A stretch of DNA of 64,000 nt from Ahaetulla prasina (GCF_028640845.1 NC_080539.1:301768516-301832515); one strand, 5' to 3'; positions 33,353-45,580 are shown, counted from the stretch's first letter. Program-made: numbers and translations. The notes: generated by a model not told the origin, from the letters alone.

Positions 33353-34174
33353 CATTTCTGAAGCAAGATTTTGTCAAAATGATCTAATTGGTTGTATTCC
33401 ATCGGCAATTTCTTCTCTGAGTTTTTTTTAGAAACTCTTAAAATATGCCAGGAAAATGAAGTGATTTGTTTGTTTCACTCTAGCAGTTAGGTCAAAAAGT
33501 TCATATTTTATAATTGCTCATAACGCTATCTTAAAATAGTACAATTCAGGTAGATGTCCTAGGTCCTCCTTAGATAGGAAAATATAAATAATTCATTTTG
33601 TTTCTTTGCAATTTCATTAAGTTTCTTTAACTCCTTTGGCACCCAATGGTTTACCTGCGTCATTTGCTGGTTTCTTCATTGCATTTGCAATTGTTGACCC
33701 TCAGGTTAAAAATGTTTCAAAATACTTTTGTGTGCCTCTTATTGTTTCCTTTCATATATTTTTTTGGTGCAAGTCTGTGCTTCTTTGTAGCCTCATTAAA
33801 AAGACCTAAATTCTGAGGGAAGATTTCTTTTCCCTAATAGCTTCTTTGACATTGCATATCAAATATATTTGACTTTGAGGTTTTTCCTGGGCTATGCTAT
33901 AAATCTCACCTTATTTTTTTTAAATAATTTCCAGGTGTACTGTGGGAATTTTAGTCTTTTAATTTTTAATTTCAATTTTCCCCTTACTCATTTGCTCAGT
34001 CTGCTCATTTTTGACAGCGAAGTTTCTGTTTGATAGGTTTCCATTTATATATAAATTAAACCTGATAGTACTATTTATGACTGGCACAACAGCACATATA
34101 TCTCACATATATATGTGCTTCTGATTTCTACTGACGTTATTACTTCTAAATTTCATTTAGAAATATTACAGGTC
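33353..34174. other. No recognised feature
   Basis: AT-rich DNA, nothing recognised. Confidence 0.5.
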
Positions 34175-34500
34175 CATGCTTCATGACCATTTGAAGTTAT
34201 GACAGATGTCCCCAGAACTAATGACTGCCCAGTTCCAAAATTCTGGCAGCTATAGCACCTCCCCTCCCTATTGGTATCTGCAATTTTCAGTGGTTTTTGC
34301 CATTTTTCAGTGTGTACTTCCATTTCTCTGGCAAATTGAAGAAAACTGGTTTACTTAACAACTGTGGCACTCACTTAACAACCACTGCTGAAAAAGTCAT
34401 CAGATTGGGGAAGGTCACATGGTGACTCACCTAACAACTGTCACAACTTATGACCATCATTCCAGGCTCAATTACGTTCATAAGTTAAGGACTACTTGTA
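34175..34500. mobile_element. Old TA-flanked MITE ('cttaacaac' family)
   Basis: 'ggtttacttaacaactg', 'cactcacttaacaacc', 'gaaggtcacatggtgac' and the end 'ataagttaaggactacttgta' match the element at 49706-50094 in diverged form. The left boundary is uncertain. Confidence 0.6.
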
Positions 34501-34526
34501 TACATATAAATGAGAACATTCATTTA

Positions 34527-34733
34527 TAGCAATAGCAATAGCAGTTAGACTTATATACCACTTCCCAGTGCCCTACAGCTTTTTACAGTGGCAACGTATT
34601 TTTTCCAACAACAATCTGGGTCCTCATTTTACTGAAGGATGGAAGGCTGAGTTACTGCCAAACTGCTGGCAGACAGCAGTCAGCAGAATTAGCTGCAGTA
34701 CTGCATTCTAACCACTGTGCCAGTGCGGCTTCT
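34527..34733 (-). mobile_element. tRNA-derived SINE, type 2, internally deleted
   Basis: Tail AGCAATAGCAATAGC at 34528-34542, shared block at 34612-34655, tRNA-like head at 34680-34730; part of the middle is missing. Confidence 0.8.
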
Positions 34734-34739
34734 AAATTA

Positions 34740-35335
34740 TGTACCCTAAATTAATTTAAACTATAACACTCTGTCTCAAGATGATCCTGGTCATTTTGAC
34801 TGAGGAAAGATATCAGGTCCTCAATAATAAGTTAATTTAGGGGTGTTAATAATATAACTTACTTTGATATTGCACTTTTGAAAGCCTTTGCTTCTATTTT
34901 TAGTTAAGCATACTCTGGCATTACACATACATTTTAAACCATGCTTAACTTTAACAATGATTTCTTGAAACAAATTAGTCAGTCAATGTTTGGAATTCAT
35001 GTGTTTTAAATATTTTAGCTAAAAGTTAATCAGGGTTGATAGGAGTTTGAAGTAACAGTTTCCAAACTTCCCTTCAACCTTCTGCTGGAGGAAAGGGGCT
35101 GAATAGAAAAGGGAGAGCATGAACTTTGGTAGCTTCATCCACATAGCAGTATAAATTATAGCTTATTGTTAAAATGGAACCCAGCTTCTCCATTGTTGGT
35201 TTGCATTTCCAGAAAACACTTTAAAAAGTTCATATGATACAGTAGTAACAACAGTCATTCTAGTTAAATAGTCCTGTTCCCTCCCTTTATTCTCTCCCTC
35301 TCATCAGACCCAAGGATATAAGTTCAGTTGCTGGG
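34740..35335. other. No recognised feature
   Basis: AT-rich, nothing recognised. Confidence 0.5.
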
Positions 35336-35339
35336 ATTG

Positions 35340-35800
35340 TATTATTTTAATGTCATATTCTAGTTTTGAAGCTGCCAAATTCCATAACAACTCGTGACAG
35401 CTAACAATGAAATATACAATAATAACTTAAATCAAAGAAAATAAGGTACAGCTGACTGGAAGAGCAACTCAAAACATTAACACACACACACACACCCCAA
35501 ACCAAACAAAACCATACCAAACAAAACCAAATAAAACCAAACCAAACCAAACGAGCTCAACCACCATCCTAGCCCAAGGAGAGTAACCATATTTCATTGG
35601 TTTGTGAAGGTGGGAGCAGATCTCCAGAGAATTCCATTCGAAATTCTATCATTCAAATGGGTATCCTCCATCACTGAGAAGGCATGCTTCCTTTCTCTTA
35701 TAAAATGGCTTAATGTCATATTGTAGTTTTGCAGCTGTCCAACTCCATAACAATTCTTAACAGTTTACAATGAAGTAAAGTTACAGGATGTGAACAGGAT
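35340..35800 (-). mobile_element. Old LINE remnant with a direct internal duplication
   Basis: A ~70-bp segment ('aatgtcatattctagttttg' ... 'aacaatgaaatatac', 35350-35420) recurs at about 35708-35778 with ~85% identity by eye. Between them, 'gaattccattcgaaattc' and 'cactgagaaggcatgcttcc' resemble the region preceding L2 'cacagagaaggctctcc'. Probably two overlapping old LINE fragments or a local duplication. Confidence 0.35.
35483..35552 (+). repeat. (AC)n followed by AACCA/AACAAA-rich repeat
   Basis: (AC)n at 35483-35500 grades into ACCAAAC and ACAAAACC units to 35552. Confidence 0.85.
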
Positions 35801-35954
35801 CTGAAGCATGCCCAATCCAGTTCCTCTCACCGGATAGATCAAAACATATGGAGACAGGTTTGCCAATATTGTGATTTGCTAGGGTTTGCATCTGCCTTTG
35901 GAAACTAAGGACGATCATTTGTTTTCCATCCCTCAGCGCTTTTGCTCAAAAGAA

Positions 35955-36420
35955 TAAGAATAAGAATAATTTAATTTCTATACCCCCCTTCTCCCGAAGG
36001 ACTCAGGGCAGTTTCCAGCCAGATAAAAACACAATAAAACATACAATATACAGTTAAAAACCCATTAAAAAACCTATTCAATTTGGCCCATTAGTTAAAA
36101 TACACACTAAAAGCATAAAAAACCCAATTAAAATTACTAATAGTTTTATGCCAGTCCTGCACGGAAGAATAAGTACGTCTTCAGCTCGCGGCGAAAGGTC
36201 CGGAGGTCAGGAAGCTGTCGAAGTCCTGGGGGAAGCTCATTCCAGAGGGTAGGTGCCCCCACAGAGAAGGCTCTCCCCCTGGGGGTCACCAGCCAACATT
36301 GTTTAGCTGATGGCACCCTGAGGAGGCCCTCCCTATGGGAGCGCACAGGTCGATGGGAGGCAAATGGTAGCAGCAGGCGGTCCCGTAAATAACCCGGTCC
36401 TAAGCCGTGGAGTGCCATTG
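35955..36420 (-). mobile_element. L2 LINE 3' end
   Basis: Tail, hairpin and 3' UTR at 35955-36150, then an open C-terminal coding piece on the minus strand (36146-36418, 90 codons) reading ...GRAFSVGAPTLWNELPPGLR... and ending FFRAGLA. Very close to the copy at 50697-52104; 5'-truncated within 'HGLGPGYLRDRLL'. Confidence 0.9.
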
Positions 36421-37318
36421 GGTTGGAAATTATCTCTATTTTTTAAAAAGTTCAGTCAAAGGATTCCATTTTAAGGGATCTTTAAAGTCTGTGTTGGGAA
36501 TCGGTCTCAAACACTGTGTGTGTGTGTGTGTGTGTGTATGCAGCAGCTCCTACTGATAAATAATGTCTCTTTTTTCATTGCTCTGTTGTAGTTTGCTTAA
36601 GTGATACTGATTATATTCAGGGACCTTCATGACTCTTTGCCTTCTATCTTACATTCAGTGTCCATTCCAGGACAATTCACTGAGCTTTCAGGTCACCGGC
36701 TGTCTTCTCAGTCTTTATATGACATCTCTAGATGGCTTTGGGGGCTCTATGGACTACACTTTAAAACAACCAGAGCACGACTGAAAGCCTCTCAACTCAA
36801 TTTAATTTTTGGTCCTCTTGTGTGCCTGAAAATATATGCTAGGAAATCAGTGATGCAAATGATCATACTTGTAGACTGCTTATTTAGCAAATGACATGTT
36901 TTGCTAAAGCATTAGCCTTTTCTTTAACCTGATTCTGCAAACAGAAAGCTGTAAGAGAAGAGAAGCCTATTTGTTGGCAAATACTATCAGCATGGCATCT
37001 TGTACATTTCTGTTTGACACTGCCAGCCTCCCTAAAAGGCAGCTCCTTCAAAGCAAGTTTTGGAGTCACTCCCTTGTATTAAAGAATACGTTAGACATTT
37101 TGTGATTTACAAATTCCATGCATATTCTATGATTTAAAAGCTGAATAAATAACCATTATTAATAAAGAATGGTAGAATCCATGCCACCTGCTATACAAAG
37201 ATACATCTTCCTGAAAACACCTGGAGCTTTGTAATTGTAGATTAGGAAAGAAAGTGCAGTGCAAGGGAGTCCACTTGAAACTGAATAGGGAGATGTTCTT
37301 TTGATGCATTGGCTCAGC
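36421..37318. other. No recognised feature except (GT)n at 36513-36538
   Basis: A GT dinucleotide run of about 13 units; otherwise nothing recognised. Confidence 0.5.
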
Positions 37319-37320
37319 AA

Positions 37321-37465
37321 AAAAAAGGAGAGGAGAGGAGAGGAGAGGAGAGGAGAGGAGAGGAGAGGAGAGGAGAGGAGAGAAGAGAAGAGAAGAGAAG
37401 AGAAGAGAAGAGAAGAGAAGAGAAGAGAGGAGAGGGATGGGGAGAGGAGAGGAGAGGACAGGAGA
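37321..37465 (+). repeat. Purine pentamer microsatellite (GGAGA)n/(AGAAG)n
   Basis: GGAGA units to about 37380, AGAAG units to about 37430, then GGAGA-like units again. All-purine on the plus strand, so potentially triplex-forming; overlapping Arg/Glu- or Ser/Leu-rich ORFs are artefacts. Confidence 0.95.
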
Positions 37466-38884
37466 GGAAATTGATATTAGAAATTCTTTTAAGTTGCGCT
37501 CTGATTAAAGCATCTGTAACTGCATATTTCTCGATGTCAGCCTTATATTTCAACACTATGCTGTTTAATGGAGGAGCAAGTTTTTTTTTTCCTGAACAGA
37601 GTCACATCTCTGCATTCAGTATCGGAACCTGCATGATGAATGGGGTTGAAGGAAGGAATAATAAGGACAGCCATTTTCTCTGATGCCTTTTTCTCTACCC
37701 ATGAAGCAGAAGTCTGCAGGAAAGGAACAGATAGTCCCTGTCTTGATGTCTTCCAGAGAACATTTGAAATTAAGTCATGGAACCACAATTTATTATTTCT
37801 GGTATTTCTGTTGCTGTAGTTTCAATAGTGCCCAATTTATTGTTCCTGTTATTTTAATATAAACTTTCTGGTGCCTAGTGCCTATAAGGTTTGAGACAAT
37901 GAATAAATTGCGTAACTGCAATTGCAAATTGCATAAAATTAATTTGAGCTGTGTGTAGCTCAAGGAAGGCAGATTTTCCGTCCCGTATGCTTATGAAACA
38001 CACAAGCACACTAGTCTCTTATATTGCATATGTGTGTGAAGCATATCCATTGGTTTCTTTGTTAAGATGAGGCTGTAATTATTACTGCCTAAGGAGACCA
38101 AAACAGCAGGGTTGTTGAAACAAATTTAAAATAGTTAATGATTTATCTTTACATTTGGCAAACGTTATAGCTGTGAATGGTTCTCAAGTGATTTAGAAGA
38201 AATATTTTAGACCTCTCCATTATTCACTGAGAGAGGCTGACTTTTTTCAGGATTTTGTATGAGGCTGAAAAAAAAAAGATTCATTTAAATGCACACACAC
38301 ATATTTAAATTTATATTTAAACGTGCGCACACACGCACACGCACACACAGCAAACAAACAAACATTTTGCATAATAACTGCTTACCCTGAAATCCTAACA
38401 GACGTGTACAGAATTTTCCCCCCCCAAAGTACCCTCTTTCTATAAGAATAATACCAGCTCCTTTGGGTCTGTGGATGGTCGTCTTCCTTTTGAAATTCTG
38501 GAGCACGGAACATTTATGGAAACATACTTGACACCTTTCTTTTAAACGAAAAGCCAAAAAATTGAGTCCTCCTTTTATAGATGCTTATGAAATTCTAGTT
38601 CAAAGCCTCAACAGAGATTCAGGATGATGGCAGAGGTTCTATCAAAACAGAGAAAAGAAAGGCAAAAGTGAATTGCTTCCATTGTAATATCTCAAGGAGG
38701 CTGTACTGTAGCAGCCTGCAGAATGAGGTGAGTGGACCCTCCATCTTGCAATACTTCAAAAGCTATTTTTTCTTCTCTCTCTCTCTCTAGATGAGTTATG
38801 TTCATTTAATTTATTCTCAAGTTGCTTGAGAATTTTCCCCTCAATTATCTTGAGTGTTTCAGACTTTTTTTTGTTGTTATGATA
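37466..38884. other. No recognised feature; short AC and CT runs
   Basis: Imperfect (AC)n with GCAC at 38290-38350 and (CT)n at 38773-38790; otherwise no repeat or exon recognised. Confidence 0.5.
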
Positions 38885-39294
38885 GTGTGCATGTCGGGGG
38901 GGGGGGGGCTACTGTTGCTTTATTATTACATATCTTCCCCATCATGCTAGAGCCAGGGGGGCTCAACCTTCCAGAAAAAACCCAACTCCAAGTAAAAACT
39001 CTGAAGCAAGCATTTTGCAAAGTTCTATTTACTAGAATAGGTAAACAGGCACATCTAGGAAAACGTGAATCTGAGAGGTCCAGGTTTTCCCTCAGTAAAA
39101 TCAAAACCCCCAAAACCATCCCCTCACTCCTCAGTTGATCACATGCTCCAATCACCATCCGTCCCATCTCGAGACAGCACTCTGACCACCCCTTCTCTAG
39201 ATGCAGGATCAGCCTGACCTTAACCAACAGGAAGAATGCTATTATATCTAAAGACAACCCCTCTACTAAATCCCCCCTCCTACTTTCCCACACA
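38885..39294 (-). mobile_element. Possible degenerate LTR
   Basis: On the minus strand it starts TGTGGGAAAG, contains AATAAAG (complement near 38920) and ends ATGCACA, giving TG...CA ends. A 13-bp G run (38896-38908) lies at the 3' end. No target duplication, second copy or TATA box was seen, so this is tentative. A 177-codon minus ORF (38877-39410) crosses it without recognisable domains. Confidence 0.25.
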
Positions 39295-40529
39295 TGAAAA
39301 GGCAGCACAGAAGCTTCTGGCCTAATATGGCTTCCAAAGCTGACAGGCGTCCCTCCCACTTCCCTGCAGAAAAAAAACATACCCTGAAAAATAAAACAGA
39401 TAAAACACAAAAGATGGGGTTAACATCTTGTACATAGCCTCTTAACCCCTGCTCCCACCTCCAGGAGGAGGATAGGAGAGGAAACCCCTTATAATATGTT
39501 TCTCTGGGACTTAATGAAAATGTAGTGGAAACTTCAAAGGTGCAAAAGGCTGGGGAATTTTTATGCATTAACAGCAGGCTACTAAAGCCACTGTCATAAA
39601 AGATATGGAGCCAGGTTTAGAAAGGCTCCTCGGTATCTCTAAAGCCTTTCTCCCTTTTGTAAGAAAAGAGAAGAATGTGTTGATCCAGTAAACTTCATGA
39701 AGTAGCTAGTCCTTAGAAAAGTGCATATTTACCTCATCCAGGTATTACAATAGGTAATTCCTCTGCTGAGTTTCTGAATTATAGCTAGTATTTAGTACTT
39801 TCCAAAAGTCCTGGTTTAGCTCTATTCTTCTTGATGTAGGAATCTGAATTTACTTGCTATTTTCATTTTATCATATTTATATCCTATCCTGGGAATGAAT
39901 GCTCCTCTCCCCAGTAAAAATAAATATAATACTTTTAAAAAATCTCAGTACAGAAAAGGTGTCATTCACTTAATCCTTAAAATAGGGCTATTTGGGCCTG
40001 ATTTAAATACCTGTAGAGTAGGGATATCCATATTTCTAAGAGCAGAAAGTTCCCTAAAATAGGGGCCACCACTAAGAAGGCCTTATGTCTGGCCCATGCT
40101 CCTGAACTTTTCAAAGAGGGAAATAAAAAAAAAAAACAACCAAAAATTTATAAGTCAGGTATATTTGATTTAACCCAAATTCTCCAGAGGGTGACATCTA
40201 CATCTTTGCCAGTGTCAGAGTTGTCTAGGTCTAGGTGATCTTATGAGTGAAAAGATTCAAGGGTGTGAACATGCCTACTATTCCTGTCTCCTACTTTCTC
40301 CGCAACAACAACAACTCTGTGAGGTGACCTGGACTGGCAGCTGTCTGTTGCTCTGATATTGTCAGAGGTGAAAATAGTGTCGATACTAGGAATGGAGAGA
40401 GGATGGATTTCAGAAAGGAGTCTCCACAGTTCAGAAACAATCACAATTACAGTATAACTATTACAAATCAAGACTCTGTATCAGAACACACCTCAGTGTG
40501 TATTAACAAATACTTCGTGAATTCATGCT
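39295..40529. other. No recognised feature
   Basis: Nothing recognised; a 'caacaacaacaac' run lies at 40304-40317. Confidence 0.5.
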
Positions 40530-40998
40530 GCACGAATAACATATGCACAAAATTGGAAACAGGAAAAAACTCCAACAGATGAAGAAGTGATAGGGAAAAT
40601 TTTAGAATGTGCCAAAATGGACAAGTGAACAAAAGAAATGAAGGAGAAAGAAGAGACAGATTATTATATAATCTGGAACAAGTGGTATGAATGGCTTGAG
40701 GCTAGAAATAAAGGGAAAAAATAAAGGGGAGAAATTAGAAATATACAATATGTAAATAATAAATATGTAAGAATGTAAAAAAGTAAAGCTATTAGTATTA
40801 GATAATTTAATGTAAATAAAGAAAATGGGATAAGAAAGAAAATAAAATAATAAATGAGATATGGCGGGAAAGGTACAAAAACGAAAGAAGACCACTAAGA
40901 AAAATTGTTTAAAAATAGGAGATATTTATATGTTGTATGTTTTTCAGACTGTGTATCACAATAAAACAATAAAAAAGTTTAAAAAAAACAAAAAACAA
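40530..40998 (+). mobile_element. L1 LINE 3' end
   Basis: Plus-strand DNA encodes the ORF2 C-terminus: WKQEKTPTDEEVIGKILECA at about 40554, then after a stop/frameshift KEMKEKEETDYYIIWNKWYE (40633 on) and a stop at 40722. A 3' UTR with AATAAAA (about 40960-40975) and an A-rich tail to 40998 follow. 5'-truncated, non-functional. Confidence 0.8.
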
Positions 40999-42679
40999 AT
41001 CCTTCAGGTGTGCCCCAGTTATCCTTCACACATGTTTGAATCATTCTGTGCAACATCTAAACTTGTGTGGAAGGTAACATATGTAGCTGTTTGGTGCCTT
41101 CAAGGACCATGCAGAGACCTGCTATGACACAGAATCCCAGTTACATTATCAGGGTTTATGCCCAACTGGTATCATTTATGTGTGGAGTTAATTCTCTTCC
41201 CTTAACTTCTCCATAATAACTTTCATACTAACACCAGCAGAGTAACAACACAGTAGATTTCAGCAATTTCTTTCTAACTGGGTGCAGACTTTCACTCTGT
41301 AAAAGGCCTCCAAGGAATCAGTAAGCAATATCATCATATCAAGGGAACATGCTGTGCAAAATGGTTGACAAAATGATTGGCTGATGATGGAATGTGTGGG
41401 TAGAATATGGGATGGCTTGGATTTTGAGACATTGCTATGGGGACCATATCAATTGCTGAGGGGTGCATAAGGCTCAGCGATGATCAATTCCTGCCCTATA
41501 GAATTGGCTTGTGAATTCATAAATATTCTGGATCATTAGCTAGTGACTCCAGTTTTTAGTGCGGGCTTTTAGCTAATTGCTTGTATTACCTTCTTATGCA
41601 TTCCATTAAATTATCAAAAACAATGCAATTCCCACTTTCTTCCACTATCATTTTTCATCAGAGAAGATACTTCCTCACAGAAGCCAAGGAAAGACATCAA
41701 ACAGATTAGATGAAATGAATGTAATATGAATGAACTAGAGAAATGGCCCAGTTGAGCTTTTCTCTGCAGTTGAGCGAGCTAATTGCAAGCTGGTTGAATA
41801 CAAATCAAGAGATGAAGAATTGCAAGAGGCAGCAGACTGGTTATTCTTGGCTGCCAGCAAATCATTTAAGGGGCAATTGGAGAAAATCCAATTCTTGTTC
41901 TGTGTTTCACCTCTTTAAAAAAAAAGATTGCCAATGTACTGGGAGTAGAGATGGGAAAAAGACCTAGAAAAGGAGGCTTGCGATTCTGAATTAAGCTAAA
42001 TTCCTTTGAAGAATGTCTTAAGTGGTGGGAAAGTAGCACCCTTGTTAAGGATGAATTAAAAAATAGCCTTTCACATATCTTGTAGATATTAAAAGCTGAA
42101 AAGGGAATTAAGAACAAATTACATCGAATACATATGGCATTTGTCAAAACCTTTAAAACTATACCATTAAGAGATTTTTAAAATATGACCTATGCTTAAA
42201 GAGCATCTTTCACTGGGATAATTGAACCTCACTGTTGTATTTAGTCTGAAGATCTTAAAATTTGTCTACAATATCTAATATTGTCCGGCTTCACTCTGTG
42301 ATAGAATTACACTAGAACCATCTTGAACTACACCAGTACCAGAAACTCGGTACTATCCAACCAGTACCAGAAACTCGGTACTATAGCCACTAAAGAAGTT
42401 GTACCAATCCTCTAATTTTACTTTCTTTACATGAACGTTTTCTGAAACATTTTAAAAAGTAAGTGCTGAAGAACCCACAACCCAATGGCTACTAGCTTTT
42501 TGTCACTCATTCTACTTATTTTGAGGCATATTTCACTCATACGCCACTCTTATTGCTTTCAGTAACTGACCTTTCACTCCATTCTATCACATTTCTGTAA
42601 TTCAAGCCTATTTCTTTTAATATGGACTTTCTCAGAGTCAGCCCAGATGAAAGATACTACAAGTAGTTCTTTCAAATAA
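40999..42679. other. No recognised feature; a 29-bp tandem duplication
   Basis: 'ccagtaccagaaactcggta' with flanking bases occurs twice in tandem at about 42330-42384. Nothing else recognised. Confidence 0.5.
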
Positions 42680-42832
42680 TGACCATTCAGTTAAAAACCA
42701 TTCCAAGTAACAATGGCACTGAAAAACATGACTTACAACCGATGCTCACTCTTATGGCCATTGCAGGGTCCCTATGGTCATGTGATCAACATGACCATGT
42801 GGGCCACCGACATGTATTTCCAAAAATTGCAG

Positions 42833-42876
<44 letters not shown>

Positions 42877-42985
42877 ACATGATTGCCATTTACAACCTTC
42901 CCAAAGGGCTTCCAACAACCAAAGTCAATAGGGGAGACTAGATTTGCTTAACAACCATGGTGATTCACTCAATGACTGTGGCTTC
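42680..42985 (+). mobile_element. Old TA-flanked MITE carrying an expanded (GT)n
   Basis: Follows the 49706-50094 order ('gaaaaacatgacttacaacc', 'atggccattgcagggtcc', 'ggtcatgtgatcaacatgacc', 'aaagtcaataggg', 'cttaacaaccatgg'). A (GT)n of about 18 units (42838-42875) sits in the middle. Ends not defined. Confidence 0.65.
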
Positions 42986-43182
42986 CTAAACTTTGTTCAC
43001 AGTTGCCTCTCTTACTCTTCAGTTAGAATCCTGGCAAATACTTTCCAAGGCAGAGGTAACAAACTCCTTCCCTGTAGTTTTTTGCATTCGTTTTTTTTAA
43101 GCATTTTCCTTTTTACAGGAACTGAATAACAGAATTACAGAAAATAGAATAACAGACTTGGAAGGGACACTGAAGTTTTTTT

Positions 43183-43245
43183 GTTTGTTTTTTGTCACAA
43201 CAGTATACACAAACAAATGTCATAGATAAAACAGCATATCTTGAA

Positions 43246-43319
<74 letters not shown>

Positions 43320-44138
43320 TTATGCATCAACTATAGTAATTGGATATGATGAAGGGAACAATAAGACAGGAACGGCAGGCACATCTGTGCTCTTATGCAC
43401 GCCCCTTATAGTCCTCTCAGGAATGGGGTGAGGTCAATAGTAGACAGTTTTTGGTTGAAGATTTTGGGATTATGAGTAGAGACTATGGAGTCAGGTAATG
43501 AGTTCCAAGCATTAACAACTCTGTTACAGAAGTCATATTTTCTGCAATCAAGTTTGAAGCGATTGACATTTAGCTTGAATCTATTTTTTGCTCTTGTAAT
43601 ATTGCGATTGAAGCTGAAGTAGTCTTTTATAGGAAGGATATTGCAATAGATGATTTTGTGTGTTAAACACAGGTCATGTCGAAGTCGACGGAGTTGTAAG
43701 TTTTCTAATCCCAGGATTTCAAGTCTGTCGGTATAAGGTATTTTGTTGTTTTCGGAGGAGTGAAGAACTCTTCTAGTAAAATATTTCTGGACTCGTTCTA
43801 TTGTGTTTATGTCAGAGATGTGGTATGGGTTCCAGACGGATGAGCTGTATTCAAGAATAGGTCTGGCAAATGTTTTGTAAGCTCTAGTTAGTAGTGTAGA
43901 GTTTTTTGAAAAAAAGCTGCGTAAAATTAGGTTTACAACTCTTAGGGCCTTTTTTGCTATGAAGTTGCAGTGGGCTTTGGCATTAAGGTCATTAGATATG
44001 GGAACTCCAAGGTCTTTGACAGGGTGGGGGTCGTCAGTTAGGTAATGTCCATCCAGTTTGTACTTGATGTTGGGGTTCTTTTTTCCAATATGTAAGACTG
44101 AGCATTTGCTGGTTGAGATTTGGAGTTGCCAAGTTTTA
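43183..44138 (-). mobile_element. CR1-group LINE 3' end with long open ORF2 C-terminus
   Basis: 3' terminus 'gtcacaacagtatacac' at 43193, (AT)n at 43246-43312, stop codon at 43406-43408. Upstream I read about 230 open codons on the minus strand with no in-frame ATG: ...DGHYLTDDPHPVKDLGVPIS..., ...FARPILEYSSSVWNPYH..., ...YDFCNRVVNAWNSLPDSIVS..., ending FLRGL. This is the CR1/jockey-group region after the RT domain. Better preserved than 7521-8425, so younger. 5'-truncated where CR1 begins at about 44139. Confidence 0.85.
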
Positions 44139-44710
44139 GACCAAGTTCTTCTAGTCCAAACCCTTGCTCAAGTAAGAAGCACTATACCACGGGTCTCCAA
44201 CCTTGGTCCCTTTAAAACAAAACTGGCTGAGGAACTCTGGGAGTTGAAGTCCACAAATCTTAAAGGGACCAAGGTTGGAGACCCCTGCACTATACCATTT
44301 CAGACAAATGGTTGTCCAATCTCTTAAAAACCTCCAGTGTTGGAACACCTACAACTTCTGGAGCAAGTCGTTCCACTGATTAATTGTCAGAAAATTTCTC
44401 CTTAGTTCTAGGTTGGTTCTCTTCTTGATTAGTTTCCATCCATTGCTTCTGGTTCTGTTTTTGGAGAATAGGTTGACTATTCTTTTCTTTCTGGCAGCCC
44501 CTTAAATATTGGAATGCTGCTATCATGTCATCCCTAATCAATCCTTTTCATTAAACCAAACATACCCAATTTCTGCATTTGTTCTTCATACGTTTTAGCT
44601 TTCAGTTTCCTAATCATCTTTGTTGCTCTTCTGTGCATCTTTCTAGAGTCTCAATATCTTTTTTATATTGTGGCAGCCAAAACCGGATGCAATATAATAG
44701 CAGTATTCCT
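44139..44710 (-). mobile_element. CR1 LINE 3' part, split by a foldback MITE
   Basis: 'gttcttctagtccaaaccc' is the CR1 3' UTR; beyond the MITE the minus strand follows the ORF2 C-terminal DNA ('accatttcagacaaatggttg', 'tcgttccactgattaattg', 'tctagagtctcaatatc'). Stops and indels present. Confidence 0.85.
44188..44287. mobile_element. Foldback hAT-type MITE (100 bp) with perfect TSD
   Basis: Left end CACGGGTCTCCAACCTTGG, right end GGTTGGAGACCCCTG; CACTATAC duplicated at 44180-44187 and 44288-44295. The left inner arm is partly deleted compared with the 135-bp copies. Confidence 0.9.
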
Positions 44711-45169
44711 CTAGTCACAAAGCACATACATCGAACAAGTTGCACGGATACTCCATAAATGAATCTGTTTCCATCTTTCTTCACTTACACCACTATACAT
44801 GTTATTTTTCTGTTCACCATTTCTACAAAACTATATTATTCCCTTTTCATTCTTATTTCTTGCACACTTACATTTGTAACACCACTTTTCATTTCACTCT
44901 TTGACATATGACTGTCATTTTCACATAGGACTCTAAAATGTTTAAGCATTCCTTCACTTTGGTTTCATGCCAAATCGTTTGATAATTTTTATTCTTAATT
45001 CGAGACGCTCTGCTGATGGATCTCCATTTAGAACTTTACACACAGTTCCAAAATAATGTTTTTATTTCTATAACAATCATTCTGCATTTTCTTTGCCTTT
45101 TTAAAACACAACTGTTCTTTAGCCTTTGACAACTTCCTTTGCATTTATCCTTTTTTCATATATATATAT
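44711..45169. other. AT-rich unrecognised sequence before the Penelope-like locus
   Basis: No family recognised. Ends in (AT)n at 45160-45171, the likely insertion target. Confidence 0.4.
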
Positions 45170-45254
45170 ATTTGTTTTCTGAGGTTTTCACGGGTGTTTG
45201 TATGTAGGTCTTTGGTTGTTCGGGTTTTCTCCCGTGTAAAATTGGAAGTGTCTT

Positions 45255-45292
45255 GGCGACGTTTTGACGAAGTCTCATTCGTAATCTTCAGG
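45255..45292 (-). ncRNA. Hammerhead-ribozyme-like core, inverted module
   Basis: Minus-strand copy of the core described at 46092-46129, with changes (GAAAC to CAAAAC; one stem base altered), so probably inactive. Confidence 0.4.
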
Positions 45293-45405
45293 CTTCGTCT
45301 GGATGGGGTTTTTTTTGTGCTCCGATTGGCTGGGAGTGTGTCCTGTTTGGGTGGGGCTTGGTTGTGCTCAGTTTAGTCTGTGTTGCAGGGGGATTTGACC
45401 CCCAG

Positions 45406-45494
45406 CCAATCAGAGCACAAAAAAAACCCCATCCAATCAGAGCACAGCCAAGCTCCCACCCAATCAGTTCAAACCCCCACTAGCAGTTAAAAGG
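45406..45494 (+). promoter_or_regulatory. CCAAT cluster plus TATA-like box of the Penelope-like unit
   Basis: CCAAT occurs at 45406-45410, 45433-45437 and 45460-45464, spaced exactly 27 bp apart, followed by TTAAAAGG at 45487-45494. The ribozyme-like core starts 49 bp further on. This order fits an internal promoter in the repeated module; activity is inferred. Confidence 0.45.
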
Positions 45495-45542
45495 AAAAAA
45501 CAGCTGCGATCACACATTGCTCCCAGAAGCACGAAGCTGAAG

Positions 45543-45580
45543 CCTGAAGATGACGAATGAGACTTCGTCGAAACATCGCC
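45543..45580 (+). ncRNA. Hammerhead-ribozyme-like core
   Basis: CTGAAGA, stem GACGAA/TTCGTC, then GAAAC; downstream ATCGCC instead of GTCGCC. See 46092-46129. Confidence 0.5.

Noticed and set aside
37321..37465. CRISPR-like or regulatory tandem array
   Set aside because: Simple purine pentamer microsatellite with no spacers.
38877..39410. 177-codon minus ORF
   Set aside because: Overlaps a G-run and a possible LTR; no domain, and its C-terminus is poly-Pro from the G tract.
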